42,942 nt of DNA, taken from IMG/VR virus record IMGVR_UViG_3300045120_000409, positions 1-42,942 of that record, one strand, 5' to 3'. Under the pieces are notes generated by a model. That model searched no databases. It was not told where the DNA came from and saw only the letters and a program-made list of their open reading frames with translations. This stretch comes from a virus. Of this stretch, positions 25,709 through 32,398 are shown in pieces (positions within the stretch are counted from its first letter, which is position 1; each line of letters begins with the position of its first letter). The position numbers were made by a program, and so were the translations under genes.

Positions 25709-26245
25709 TCAGCCCTCACTGGGCCTGCCGTCTGCGATCTGCGGTTTGTCGTGCGATTTCCCGACGTCGATGATGCGGTTGCGTGCAGCGGTCAAGCGCG
25801 CCGACAATTCAATCTCGCCGCTGACGTGGATCTCCTGCGCCTGTTCCTTCGGCCGGTCCAGCGCGCGGTCGAGCAGCTCCTTGAACGCGACGGCGCTCGG
25901 GTCCTTCGCGAAGATGAAGTAGTGCTCGCCTTCGGTGCCGTCAGCCAGGAGCCGGTCGATCTCGGCGAGCTTCTCGACGCGGGTAAATTTCCCGTTCTTG
26001 TCGCGCGTGTAACAGTGGCCGATGCCCTGGGCGTGCGCGATCTGGGCGCGTAGCATCGGGCCGAGCGACGCGATGATCGTCTGACGCGCAAACTCGCGGG
26101 CGGCTTCCTTCGTGAAGACCTCCGGCGAGGCCGAGAACCCCGCCAGGGCTGCCCGTTGCTGCGCGCGGAATCCCTTCGGCCGACCCGCTCCCGGCCGCGC
26201 TCCTCCACGAGCCCGACCGTTCCCAGCCTCAACTGTTTCGCCCAT
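25709..26245 (-). CDS. terS: Terminase small subunit (probable)
   Basis: The 178-residue protein starts with a basic segment ARGGARPGAGRPKG, a motif common at the N-terminus of phage small terminases. It is followed by helices (FTKEAAREFARQTIIASL, VAFKELLDRALDRPKEQA) and an acidic C-terminal part. It is first in the leftward late operon, directly before the large subunit. It would bind the packaging site, plausibly in the adjacent gene-free region 26246-26873. The ATG has no clear ribosome site. Confidence 0.75.
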   Translation of the reverse strand: MGETVEAGNGRARGGARPGAGRPKGFRAQQRAALAGFSASPEVFTKEAAREFARQTIIASLGPMLRAQIAHAQGIGHCYTRDKNGKFTRVEKLAEIDRLLADGTEGEHYFIFAKDPSAVAFKELLDRALDRPKEQAQEIHVSGEIELSARLTAARNRIIDVGKSHDKPQIADGRPSEG

Positions 26246-26269
26246 TGAATCTTTTGAATTAAGCCGTCC

Positions 26270-26288
26270 GAATCAAAGGGGAATCAAA
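26270..26288 (-). promoter_or_regulatory. Tandem GAATCAAA sites upstream of terminase
   Basis: Two copies of GAATCAAA lie 11 bp apart, one helical turn. On the minus strand TTGATT could serve as a -35 box, with CTTAAT 18 bp downstream as -10 for the late operon. Same-face half-sites just upstream of the first late gene suggest binding by an activator or by the small terminase. Confidence 0.4.
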
Positions 26289-26834
26289 AGCACGAACAGC
26301 CGGGTTCGCCTTTCGGCCATCTGCCAAAATTTTGACGCCTCGACACCAACAAACGACCTGAGCCGGGCGGGGGACGCTGTGAGGATGGGGCCCCGCGACC
26401 GGGGGGCCTTCGGCGACGGCAAATCGATCCTGGGAGGGCCCTCCAGGGGGTCGATCCGGGGGCCTCGAACCCCCTCAGCCGGTGCCGACCGTGCATAAAG
26501 GTCGATGCATATCGACACTTTCGCTGTGTTCCACGCAACAACTTACGGGGATTTCCACAGGCTAACTGGAGAATCAGTGTCTGATAATGAGCGTTATGGT
26601 AACTCTAGCGAATCGATGCCAAGGGGTGCCGGGGTCATCTAGTAAGTGCCGCCGAGTCAAGCATTTGGGCGCGGCCGAGGCGGCCGGGCCATCCCCCTCC
26701 CCAACCAACCCTCGAATTATGTCAACTGGAGCCTAGTGGGCGTGCCTGGAGCGCCTCGTCAGCTCATCGGCGCACCAGCGCCGACCGTCCGGCCTCTCTC
26801 TTACAGCTCTGTTATCCCTGGCGTGCTAGCTCGG

Positions 26835-26864
26835 TTGGAGGATTTGGGATAGCGGCGTTACACT
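26835..26864 (+). promoter_or_regulatory. Promoter for the 26874 gene
   Basis: TTGGAG (26835-26840), an 18-bp spacer and TACACT (26859-26864) match the sigma-70 pattern at four of six positions each. The predicted transcription start is about 26871, three bases before the ATG, so the mRNA would be nearly leaderless. Confidence 0.45.
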
Positions 26865-26873
26865 GTCCCGGCG

Positions 26874-27137
26874 ATGCCTCAGCTCTCGGCAGCGGGAATC
26901 GACGCGCTCATCGCGCACATGTCGCTGCTCGTGGTCTACAACCGGCCGCGCGACTTCCCCAGGCACGTTGTGGTGCGCGAGCAAGTCGCCGAGCGCGACG
27001 GCACGATCAAGATCGCCTACACCGCGTGTCTCTACGACACGCTCGAAGAGGCGATGTGGGATTGTGACCTTGCAGGCCTGACGTTCCTGGCGCGCCATCC
27101 TGACGACGACGCGACGATTGTCGGCGTGTGGATCTGA
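26874..27137 (+). CDS. Hypothetical protein
   Basis: The 87-residue soluble protein (MPQLSAAGIDALIAHM, then beta strands LLVVYNRP and VVVREQVAERDGTIKIAY, then LEEAMWDCDLAGLTFLARHP) resembles small alpha/beta proteins of phage accessory regions, but no family is recognised. It is first in a rightward cluster. No ribosome site is visible before the ATG, which agrees with the nearly leaderless promoter just upstream. Confidence 0.55.
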   Translation: MPQLSAAGIDALIAHMSLLVVYNRPRDFPRHVVVREQVAERDGTIKIAYTACLYDTLEEAMWDCDLAGLTFLARHPDDDATIVGVWI

Positions 27138-27217
27138 TCTGTCAGTGTGACCGTGCAACCCTGGCAGAGTTGACAGTCGCGCTGTGCTAGCGCTCTCGAT
27201 TACGCTCGACCGCTCTT

Positions 27218-27412
27218 ATGACGACGCAACAACGCGACGACGCCGCGAAACGCCGCGCCATCATGCGCGCCACGCACAACCCGCAGCGGTGCGTGCGGCT
27301 GCTGGTGGACTACTACTCTGACGACGACCGCATCGACCGCACGCCGCGCGAGACGCTGCTGCTGCACCTGGGCGTGCTCACCGGCATCCTGACGTTCCTG
27401 GTGGAAATATGA
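27218..27412 (+). CDS. Small hypothetical protein
   Basis: The 64-residue protein has a basic N-terminal part (QRDDAAKRRAIMRATHN) and a hydrophobic C-terminal helix (LLLHLGVLTGILTFLVEI) that could insert in a membrane. A TTGACA box is present at 27170-27175, but no fitting -10 is found at normal spacing. It is supported mainly by codon bias and lack of overlap. Confidence 0.48.
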   Translation: MTTQQRDDAAKRRAIMRATHNPQRCVRLLVDYYSDDDRIDRTPRETLLLHLGVLTGILTFLVEI

Positions 27413-27449
27413 CCGGCGGGACTCACCCGACCGTGTGTCGGGTGGAATG

Positions 27450-27779
27450 ATGGCGACGTTGATACGTTCCGCCACGCGGCCAGAGTTTGTGAGACCGGCG
27501 AACCGCGAGAGCTTCACGCTCGCCGAGCTGCAGCATCTCGTGGGCGGCTCCATCACCGTGCTCGAATCGAAGTTGCTGCTGGCCGACACGCGCGAGCCGC
27601 TGCTGATGGTCGTGAACGAAGACGGCGAGCTGCTGCAATTACCCATCAATAAATTCGCGTCGCAGCTCGTGGACGCGGGCGTGATTGTCGGCGACGTCGT
27701 GCTCTGCAACCGCGCCGAATTAGGCGAGACCGCGCTCGATGTCTACAACCTGCGTGAGGAACCGAAGCGGGTGAACTGA
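27450..27779 (+). CDS. DUF3846 family protein
   Basis: The 109-residue protein has the DUF3846 pattern: FTLAELQHLVGGSITVLES, then LLMVVNEDGELLQLPINKFA, then AGVIVGDVVLCNRAELG. These small proteins occur in phages and plasmids. The NE-(D/E)G and GxxVL features are typical, but the function is unknown. ATG at 27450 was preferred because GGTGG lies 4 bases upstream. The stop overlaps the next ATG (TGATG). Confidence 0.72.
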   Translation: MATLIRSATRPEFVRPANRESFTLAELQHLVGGSITVLESKLLLADTREPLLMVVNEDGELLQLPINKFASQLVDAGVIVGDVVLCNRAELGETALDVYNLREEPKRVN

Positions 27780-28015
27780 TGGACGACGACGTGGTCATCG
27801 TGCTCTGCACGCTCGCCTCCGAGCCCTCGATGTTCGATGACGACCAGCGCGGCGTGTGCATGAAGTGCGGCGTCGCGGTGAAGTATCGACCGGAACATGC
27901 CGGGCGGAAATACCTGTGCATCGCGTGCGCGTGCGAGGATGAGGACATCGATGAAATCGCGGTGACCCGCCGCACCGTCGAGGAACTACGCGCGCTCGGC
28001 ATCATCAAAGGGTGA
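27779..28015 (+). CDS. Small zinc-binding protein
   Basis: The 78-residue acidic protein has two CxxC pairs, CMKC near residue 28 and CIAC near residue 47, separated by a basic loop (KYRPEHAGRKYL). This is a zinc-ribbon arrangement. Its last 5 bases overlap the 5' end of the tRNA-Ser gene. It is translationally coupled to the DUF3846 gene. Confidence 0.6.
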   Translation: MDDDVVIVLCTLASEPSMFDDDQRGVCMKCGVAVKYRPEHAGRKYLCIACACEDEDIDEIAVTRRTVEELRALGIIKG

Positions 28016-28098
28016 GGTGGCCGAGCGGCTGAAGGCAGCGGGTTGCTAACTCGCCAGACGGCAACGTCTCCAGGGTTCGAATCCCTGTCTCACCGCCA
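28011..28098 (+). tRNA. tRNA-Ser(GCU)
   Basis: A complete 88-base tRNA with acceptor GGTGAGG/TCTCACC (one G-T pair), discriminator G and encoded CCA. The anticodon stem GCGGG/CTCGC surrounds loop TTGCTAA with anticodon GCT (28045-28047). A long class II variable arm follows (CAGACGGCAACGTCTC), and the T-arm is CAGGG-TTCGAAT-CCCTG. It reads AGC/AGU serine codons. Its 5' end overlaps a coding gene by 5 bases. Confidence 0.96.
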
Positions 28099-28112
28099 CG
28101 TTCGAGGACACG

Positions 28113-28346
28113 ATGGTGAACTGGTTTGGTCCCTCCTGGTTCTCGCCGATGAACAAGCGCTGTCCGCGCGTGGACACGCCCGTTGGTGATACGTGCAGTC
28201 ACTGCAACATGAAATTCCACGAGGGAGATCGCGGCATCACCATGCCCTCGCTCGAAGCTGAGGGCGTCGAGGGCGTCGCCGCGTTTCACCTCGCCTGCTT
28301 CCTGCTGATGATCGGCATTGACGTGATGCCAGGACCGCCAGAATGA
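28113..28346 (+). CDS. Small zinc-binding phage protein
   Basis: The 77-residue protein has CPRVDTPVGDTCSHCNMKF, then GDRGITMPS and AFHLACF. This Cys/His arrangement is typical of small treble-clef or RING-like phage proteins that carry the TPVGxxC pattern. The C-terminal part is hydrophobic (CFLLMIGIDVMPG). It follows the tRNA by 14 bases and couples to the next gene by ATGA. Confidence 0.62.
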   Translation: MVNWFGPSWFSPMNKRCPRVDTPVGDTCSHCNMKFHEGDRGITMPSLEAEGVEGVAAFHLACFLLMIGIDVMPGPPE

Positions 28347-28534
28347 CCGCGCACGACTACGACAAAGCGCTCGCGCTGGTCAAGTCGCTGGCCGCACCGT
28401 GCGACGGCGGCCCCACGGTGCATGCGTGGCGACGCTGTCGGCACTGTCTGGCCGTGAACGAGCTGGATGATAAAGGCGTGCGCGAATTACTGCGCGCGTT
28501 CATCGAGACGCTGCCGCCGCGTCTCCCGAAATGA
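28343..28534 (+). CDS. Small hypothetical protein with Cys pairs
   Basis: The 63-residue protein carries Cys residues in LAAPCDGG and WRRCRHCLAVNE, which could bind a metal, followed by a helix (VRELLRAFIETL). It is coupled by ATGA to both neighbours. No family is recognised. Confidence 0.55.
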   Translation: MTAHDYDKALALVKSLAAPCDGGPTVHAWRRCRHCLAVNELDDKGVRELLRAFIETLPPRLPK

Positions 28535-28620
28535 CGCGCGCCGAGCGCTCGGGCCTCATCGCGCTCATCGCCTTCACCGTCGGCTGCCTCGCGCGCATCG
28601 TCTGGCTATGGCTTCAGTAG
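28531..28620 (+). CDS. 29-residue membrane peptide
   Basis: The peptide MTRAERSG is followed by one hydrophobic helix (LIALIAFTVGCLARIVWLWL) and Gln. Its ATG overlaps the stop of the preceding gene (ATGA), so it is the last gene of this rightward cluster. Its end overlaps the end of the leftward nuclease gene by 15 bases. Confidence 0.5.
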   Translation: MTRAERSGLIALIAFTVGCLARIVWLWLQ

Positions 28621-28926
28621 CGGCCGCAGATCACTGAGCGCCTCACCGCTGTCCAACTGGTCCGGCGTGTAGCGCAGGTAGCGATAACCCATGAGCTGCG
28701 CGGCGTTCGATTTTTCCATGTCGCGTAGGATGTGCACCGGCGCGGCGTGTGCGCGTTGGAGATTTTTATCGGGGCTGAACAGCCCGCCCTCGCGCTCGAC
28801 AATCAGGTGCTGCGTTTCCCACAAATAGTCCGCACGCCAGCGACGCGGCCGCGCGAACACGACCTCGACCTCCGGCAGCGGCAGGCCGTGCGAGCGCAGC
28901 AACAGCATGAACGGATCAAGCTTCAT
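28606..28926 (-). CDS. PD-(D/E)XK-like endonuclease (VSR/DUF559-like)
   Basis: The 106-residue protein has the small-endonuclease pattern of RRWRADYLWETQHLIVEREGG (Asp33 then Glu44), later DMEKSNAAQLMGYRYLRYTP. This resembles phage and DUF559/VSR-type nucleases with the motif R-x-D-x-x-W...VE-x-x-GG...E-K-x-N-A. The usual Lys of the catalytic site is not obvious beside the Glu, so activity is uncertain. It could resolve recombination intermediates or cut foreign DNA. Confidence 0.68.
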   Translation of the reverse strand: MKLDPFMLLLRSHGLPLPEVEVVFARPRRWRADYLWETQHLIVEREGGLFSPDKNLQRAHAAPVHILRDMEKSNAAQLMGYRYLRYTPDQLDSGEALSDLRPLLKP

Positions 28927-29233
28927 GCACGGCGCGGAACAAGCGCGCGACCTTCACGTAATTTTTCCAACTGATGCGACGCGCTCCGTAGAACTGCACA
29001 TGCGGGTCGGCGAACCGCAGCTCGCGCGCGACCGCAGCAAACGATCCGTATTCGGCGACGAGCGCCAGGACACGTCGCCACGTCTCCCCGGCAGGCACGC
29101 GACTGAACGCGCTGCGCTGGCCGCGTGCGTGTTTGCGTCGCAACGTGGCCCGCGCGGCGGCTGAGGCGCGCCGACAGCCCGGACAGCGACACCCCGAGCG
29201 ATACGTTTGGCGACTGGGTTGGGGGCAATCCAT
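28916..29233 (-). CDS. DNA-binding regulator with zinc motif and HTH
   Basis: The 105-residue protein has an N-terminal Cys-rich motif, YRSGCRCPGCRRASAAAR, known from phage proteins with a YxxGCRCxxC signature. It then has a basic linker and a helix-turn-helix segment (LVAEYGSFAAVARELRF). The C-terminus is basic (RISWKNYVKVARLFRAV). The start is uncertain: ATG at 29233 gives a protein beginning just before the zinc motif, while a GTG at 29341 would add 36 residues through the rightward promoter region. Confidence 0.58.
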   Translation of the reverse strand: MDCPQPSRQTYRSGCRCPGCRRASAAARATLRRKHARGQRSAFSRVPAGETWRRVLALVAEYGSFAAVARELRFADPHVQFYGARRISWKNYVKVARLFRAVHEA

Positions 29234-29334
29234 GCCTGGGAAGCATCGATAACTCTGCCCTTGACAGCAACCGCAGAACCCTGTACGGGCCAAGACCCTT
29301 CGAGACCCTCTCAGGCCCCGTCCCTGGTTAGTGA

Positions 29335-29364
29335 TTGACACAGCCCAAGCGCTTAGGCGACAAT
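29335..29364 (+). promoter_or_regulatory. Consensus promoter with AAGCGCTT operator-like core
   Basis: TTGACA (29335-29340), an 18-bp spacer and GACAAT (29359-29364). The spacer carries the palindrome AAGCGCTT (29347-29354). The first 20 bases match the promoter at 41544 at 19 positions. The predicted start of transcription is 29371, the A of the next ATG. Confidence 0.75.
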
Positions 29365-29370
29365 AAGGGT

Positions 29371-29466
29371 ATGCAGAAGACGGTTGTGCTCACCCCGAAT
29401 CCGACGACGGTCATTGTCGTCCGCGCCGATGGCCGCTTCGCCATCATCACGAGGACCCGCGCATGA
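29371..29466 (+). CDS. 31-residue peptide, probable leaderless gene
   Basis: The ATG coincides with the predicted +1 of the promoter, and its stop overlaps the next ATG (ATGA). The peptide (MQKTVVLTPNPTTVIVVR, then DGRFAIITRTRA) looks like a beta hairpin with a basic end. It may act as a leader that couples translation of the following gene. The function is otherwise unknown. Confidence 0.5.
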   Translation: MQKTVVLTPNPTTVIVVRADGRFAIITRTRA

Positions 29467-29948
29467 GTGCCTATCAAGTTCACCCCGACACCATCGACCT
29501 ACTCGTCGCCGCTGCCGACCGGTGGCGGCTCACCTTCCCGTCGCGCTCGGATGTCCCGCACCAGGGCAGCGACCTCCACGTCTGCAGCCACCGCGACGAG
29601 GCCGGGCAGCTCCTGACGGACGAGAACGCGCGCAGCGTCGCCTACCGCTACGACGACGAGGACCGCACGCCGGAGATTCCCTACAGCTACACCTACCTCG
29701 ACCTCGACCGCGCGGCCGTCGGCATCCCGGTGCCGGTGCTCGTGCTCGGCTCGGTGCGCTGCCTGCGCTACCAGAGCTGCGAGACGCCTGACTACGCCAC
29801 GACGCGCGCGGCCATCCTGCTCGACCGCATCGAGGCCGAGGCCTGCCGTCGGCTCATCGACACCCACGAGTCACCGTGGGGTTACACGCGCGCCTGGACG
29901 ACCGACAAGCTCCAGGCCGCCAAGAAGCTCACCCTCGTCGTTCGTTAA
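29463..29948 (+). CDS. Hypothetical protein, DNA-metabolism accessory type
   Basis: The 161-residue protein begins MSAYQVHPDTIDLLVAAADR and contains a run of acidic residues and Tyr (YRYDDEDRTPEIPYSYTYLD). A segment VRCLRYQSCETPDYATTRAA and a C-terminal helix follow. Proteins opening MSAY-V-x-x-TI occur in plasmids and phages without known function; this similarity is from memory. It shares a transcription unit with the SpoVG-like gene. Confidence 0.58.
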   Translation: MSAYQVHPDTIDLLVAAADRWRLTFPSRSDVPHQGSDLHVCSHRDEAGQLLTDENARSVAYRYDDEDRTPEIPYSYTYLDLDRAAVGIPVPVLVLGSVRCLRYQSCETPDYATTRAAILLDRIEAEACRRLIDTHESPWGYTRAWTTDKLQAAKKLTLVVR

Positions 29949-29973
29949 CTCGGATTGTTCAGGAGTCACGCAC

Positions 29974-30321
29974 ATGTTCACCGTTCACATCACGCCCAAC
30001 GACAAAGGCAACCCTCCCGGCAAACTCGCCGACGCCGCGCTGCACTTCAGCGACGGCCCGCTCGGTGGGCTCAAGCTCATCGGCTTCTCGGTGTGGGAAC
30101 GTCGCGGCGGCGGCGGCCGCAACGTCACCTTCCCGGCGCGGCAGTATTCCGTCAACGGCGAGCGCCGGTCGTTCGCCCTGCTCCGGCCGGTCGTGGACCA
30201 CGACGCGCAGCTCAAGGTCAAGGACGCCATCCTGGAGGCCTACGCGGCCTTCGAGGCGCACATCGCCGACGCGGCGGCCAACGGCGCTGCCGCGCCCCTC
30301 GACTTCGCCTACGCGGTCTAA
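29974..30321 (+). CDS. SpoVG-like regulator
   Basis: The 115-residue protein has the order of strands and helix seen in SpoVG: a first part ADAALHFSDGPLGGLKLIGFS, then NVTFPARQYSVNGERRSFAL with the FPxR-like element, then LRPVVDHDAQLKVKDAILEAY. SpoVG proteins bind DNA or RNA and regulate cell-surface and sporulation genes in Firmicutes; phage versions are uncommon in my knowledge. AGGAG lies 8 bases before the ATG. It is the last gene of its unit, ending at the terminator at 30346. The assignment rests on pattern only. Confidence 0.6.
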   Translation: MFTVHITPNDKGNPPGKLADAALHFSDGPLGGLKLIGFSVWERRGGGGRNVTFPARQYSVNGERRSFALLRPVVDHDAQLKVKDAILEAYAAFEAHIADAAANGAAAPLDFAYAV

Positions 30322-30815
30322 TCGCGTCGTTCGTCCCGTCCAGGCACGGCCCGGCCCTCAGCAGCCGGGCCGTTTTCTTTTGTGTCACCAAAAATCTTGA
30401 CGCGCGCGAACCACAGCGCGCTGCCGGGCTCGCCGAGCGGCACACGCAACGGTGGCGCGTTCACCTCCGGCCGGAGCTTTCGCACGGGCCCCTGGCGCTT
30501 CACGCGCACCGGCCGGGCGCGCAGCCCGAGCAGGTAGTGCAGCAGCGGCACGTCGCCGCGTTTGTGGTTGCAGGTCCAGCACGCGCCCACGAGGTTCTGC
30601 CAGCCACGCGGCCGCAGATGGTCCGGCGTGCTCTTCGGGATGACGTGCTCGACGGTCATCAGCGTCGCGTCGCCGCGCTGAAACTTCTGGCCGGTGCCGC
30701 CGGGTAGTTCATCAGGACGACGCCCGCAGTAGACACACGGGTCGCGTCGCACGATGTCCACCCACGCGGGCTTCTGGAGCGCCTTAACGAGCGTCAGGAA
30801 CCGGTCGAGAGTCAT
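30318..30815 (-). CDS. HNH endonuclease
   Basis: The 165-residue protein has the HNH fold with a zinc knuckle: CVYCGRRP, then MTVEHVIPKSTPDHLRPRG, then NLVGACWTCNHKRG. The catalytic His is in VEHV, and the last Asn/His-type element is in CNHKRG. The C-terminal part is basic and disordered. Such nucleases in phages are homing enzymes or packaging aids; this one is in the early operon. It converges on the SpoVG-like gene with a 4-base overlap. Confidence 0.85.
   Translation of the reverse strand: MTLDRFLTLVKALQKPAWVDIVRRDPCVYCGRRPDELPGGTGQKFQRGDATLMTVEHVIPKSTPDHLRPRGWQNLVGACWTCNHKRGDVPLLHYLLGLRARPVRVKRQGPVRKLRPEVNAPPLRVPLGEPGSALWFARVKIFGDTKENGPAAEGRAVPGRDERRD
30346..30380 (+). terminator. Intrinsic terminator after the SpoVG-like gene
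   Basis: ACGGCCCGG (30346-30354) pairs perfectly with CCGGGCCGT (30365-30373), followed by TTTCTTTT. The hairpin ends the rightward unit begun at 29335. It lies inside the last codons of the leftward HNH gene, so that protein's C-terminus is coded by the terminator. Confidence 0.88.
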
Positions 30816-30969
30816 CCGGCACGTCGAGCGCCTCGCGCAGCGCGTCGAGCGCGTTCAGCCAGCCCAGGTGATACGCCACCTGCACGGCGCGCTGCTCGGG
30901 AAATTGCATCTCGCGCAGACGCTGCATCGCGAGATCGACGGCGGCCGCGTAGAGCACCTTCGGCAACAT
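30784..30969 (-). CDS. Small helical protein
   Basis: The 61-residue protein (MLPKVLYAAAVDLAMQRLRE, then YHLGWLNALDALREALDV) is almost all helix. The start is fixed by the perfect AGGAGG 6 bases before the ATG at 30969. The end overlaps the start of the HNH gene by 32 bases. The function is unknown. Confidence 0.65.
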   Translation of the reverse strand: MLPKVLYAAAVDLAMQRLREMQFPEQRAVQVAYHLGWLNALDALREALDVPDDSRPVPDAR

Positions 30970-30979
30970 CACAGCCCTC

Positions 30980-31186
30980 CTAGATATCCCACAGCAGCGG
31001 CTCCGCGCGCTCCGGCAAACGCGCAGGCAGCGCGAAGTGCGGCGGCGGGTCCCGATGCGCCCACGACAAGCGATACGCCCAGCCGCACGGGCAGACCACA
31101 TCAAATTCCCACGGCGTCGCGCCCGGCATCACCGGCGCGTCCTGACCGCAGTCGCAGCGAAACGTCGCGTCCTGGACGCGCGTCAC
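30980..31186 (-). CDS. Zinc-ribbon protein
   Basis: The 68-residue protein has two Cys pairs, CDCGQ at residues 11-15 and CPCGW near residue 32, as in zinc ribbons that bind nucleic acid or protein partners. It is coupled to its upstream neighbour by an ATGA overlap. The function is unknown. Confidence 0.6.
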   Translation of the reverse strand: MTRVQDATFRCDCGQDAPVMPGATPWEFDVVCPCGWAYRLSWAHRDPPPHFALPARLPERAEPLLWDI

Positions 31187-31701
31187 CAGCGCAGCTCCTG
31201 CGCCGTCAACATCGACGGCGCGGCGACCTTCACCAGCGGCGTCAGCGCCTCGTCGGGCACAAAATACGCAGGCCTCCCGCCCTTCGGGTCAGCCCACCAT
31301 TCGTGCCGCTTGGCGTCGCGTCCCCAAATCCACCCGACGACGGCATACCGAGGACAGCGGCCACGCACGAGCACGAAGCGCCGGTCATCAGGGTCTGACT
31401 GGTGAACAATCAACTGATAGTCGTCGCGCGTCCGCGTTCGCACCTGCCACGGGCCAACATCGTCGGCGGTGAGATTGCCGACCGCGCCACTCCAGAACAG
31501 CCCGGCAAACTTCGCGAAGGCACACTCGCCGCATGCGCCTTCGATGTGGTGCTGCCAGCCCAGGTCGTCGCTGCGAAGGCCGTGAGCATCGCGCCGCCGG
31601 TCGCGCAGGTTCGTGACGTTTCGCATCACGCCGACGCTCGCTGCCAAGATCACCTCCGGCCACGAGAGCACGATAGGAAAGTCACCCGAGGCAACCGGCA
31701 C
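31183..31701 (-). CDS. PD-(D/E)XK-type phage nuclease
   Basis: The 172-residue protein follows the layout of a known phage nuclease type: helix (PEVILAASVGVMRNVTNL), HHIEGACGECAFAKFAGLFW with its Glu, then NLTADDVGPWQVRTR with the DV and R, then YQLIVHQSDPDDRRFVLVRG. The layout is E-GE-x-A...D-V...Y/D-x-x-L-I-V, with P-x-Y-x-V-x-GWI-x-G following. GTG at 31701 has GGAG just upstream. It is part of the recombination operon; the natural substrate is unknown. Confidence 0.68.
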   Translation of the reverse strand: MPVASGDFPIVLSWPEVILAASVGVMRNVTNLRDRRRDAHGLRSDDLGWQHHIEGACGECAFAKFAGLFWSGAVGNLTADDVGPWQVRTRTRDDYQLIVHQSDPDDRRFVLVRGRCPRYAVVGWIWGRDAKRHEWWADPKGGRPAYFVPDEALTPLVKVAAPSMLTAQELRW

Positions 31702-31721
31702 GACTCCACCTCACATCGATC

Positions 31722-31967
31722 TCACTTCTGCTGTTTGGCAATGCAGACAAATTCCGCGTGCACCGGACCCGCCGGGGTGTTCTTCTTCAACGTGCCAGGG
31801 AAAATTTCCTCCTGACACCGCACGCACAGCACCGGCGGCTTCGTGCCGCGCTTGCTCACGCGCTCCAGGAACGGGTGGTCGCGATGCACGGGACAGAACA
31901 CGCTGTCGTCGGCCGCGAGCGCCGGGCACGGAATGCGGTCGGCGCTGACGTGCGTGCAGAGCTTCAT
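31722..31967 (-). CDS. Small Cys-rich protein
   Basis: The 81-residue protein holds paired Cys in MKLCTHVSADRIPCP, VFCPVHRDH and VLCVRCQEEI, with a final Cys near the end. This pattern is consistent with binding two zinc ions. It has no recognised family. The ATG overlaps the previous stop by ATGA. Confidence 0.58.
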   Translation of the reverse strand: MKLCTHVSADRIPCPALAADDSVFCPVHRDHPFLERVSKRGTKPPVLCVRCQEEIFPGTLKKNTPAGPVHAEFVCIAKQQK

Positions 31968-32143
31968 CGATGGCCGCCCGTGGTGCCACCCGTGAGCGAC
32001 GATGCGCTGTAGTTCATCGCCGACGACGGCGCGTTCACGATGGTTGGCTCATACTTCTGGGCCTGCAGCCACTCGTGCTTCAACTGCTTACTGCGAATAA
32101 AATCCTGCGCCTGCTGTATCGGCGTTCCGGGATTTGGTGACAT
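31964..32143 (-). CDS. Small hypothetical protein
   Basis: The 59-residue protein starts MSPNPGTPIQQAQDFIRSKQ and ends with a Ser/Thr/Gly-rich disordered tail (SSLTGGTTGGHR). The upstream part of the frame overlaps another gene and looks non-coding, so ATG at 32143 is preferred despite a weak ribosome site. The function is unknown. Confidence 0.5.
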   Translation of the reverse strand: MSPNPGTPIQQAQDFIRSKQLKHEWLQAQKYEPTIVNAPSSAMNYSASSLTGGTTGGHR

Positions 32144-32178
32144 TGCCGCCGCGCCCTGCGCGGTTCTCGTGGGCTCCG

Positions 32179-32388
32179 TCAGTCGCTGAAAGGGCGGATG
32201 AGCACGTCGATGCGCGTGAGGTCCACGTCGTGCTGATTTAGATCGCCGTTCATCACCGCGCCAATCGCGGCGGCCTGCGCGTCCTTCGCGACGACAGCCT
32301 TCGGTCCATACAGCAGCTTCTCGATGCCGCCCTCTTCGGCTTCTTTCCTGGTCGGCTTCTGCACAATCACGACTTCGAATACAGGCAT
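32179..32388 (-). CDS. Conserved small phage protein
   Basis: The 69-residue protein begins MPVFEVVIVQKPTRKEAEEG and continues EKLLYGPKAVVAKDAQAAAI, then IDVLIRPFSD. This pattern is shared with small proteins in many phages and is probably a ferredoxin-like domain. ATG at 32388 was chosen over 32391 because AGGAGG sits 6 rather than 3 bases away. The function is unknown. Confidence 0.65.
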   Translation of the reverse strand: MPVFEVVIVQKPTRKEAEEGGIEKLLYGPKAVVAKDAQAAAIGAVMNGDLNQHDVDLTRIDVLIRPFSD

Positions 32389-32398
32389 CATCCACCTC

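Larger units (their letters stand above)
26246..26873. other. Gene-free control region beside terminase genes
   Basis: About 630 bases without a convincing gene. It holds GAATCAAA twice, 11 bp apart (26270-26277, 26281-26288), and the perfect 12-bp palindrome GGAGGGCCCTCC (26433-26444). Direct repeats TCGATCC lie at 26424-26430 and 26451-26457, and a GGGGG/CCCCC stem-loop at 26458-26474. An AT-richer stretch follows at about 26500-26650. It separates divergent operons and adjoins the small terminase gene, so it could carry the late promoter and the pac/cos site. A replication origin is another possibility. Confidence 0.6.

Noticed and set aside
26458-26474. T-arm-like GGGGG-TTCGAGG-CCCCC on the minus strand
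   Set aside because: No matching acceptor strand, anticodon arm or CCA is present around it.
26528-26537. GTTCCACGCA resembling the integrase arm site
   Set aside because: A single copy far from attP; expected by chance in a genome of this size and composition.
26646-26852. 68-codon open frame in the gene-free region
   Set aside because: Low-complexity Pro/Gly sequence, no ribosome site and weak codon bias.
27170-27175. TTGACA upstream of the 27218 gene
   Set aside because: No acceptable -10 at 16-19 bp spacing.
29261-29289. TTGACA with TACGGG 17 bp downstream
   Set aside because: The -10 is too poor; the promoter at 29335 explains the following genes.
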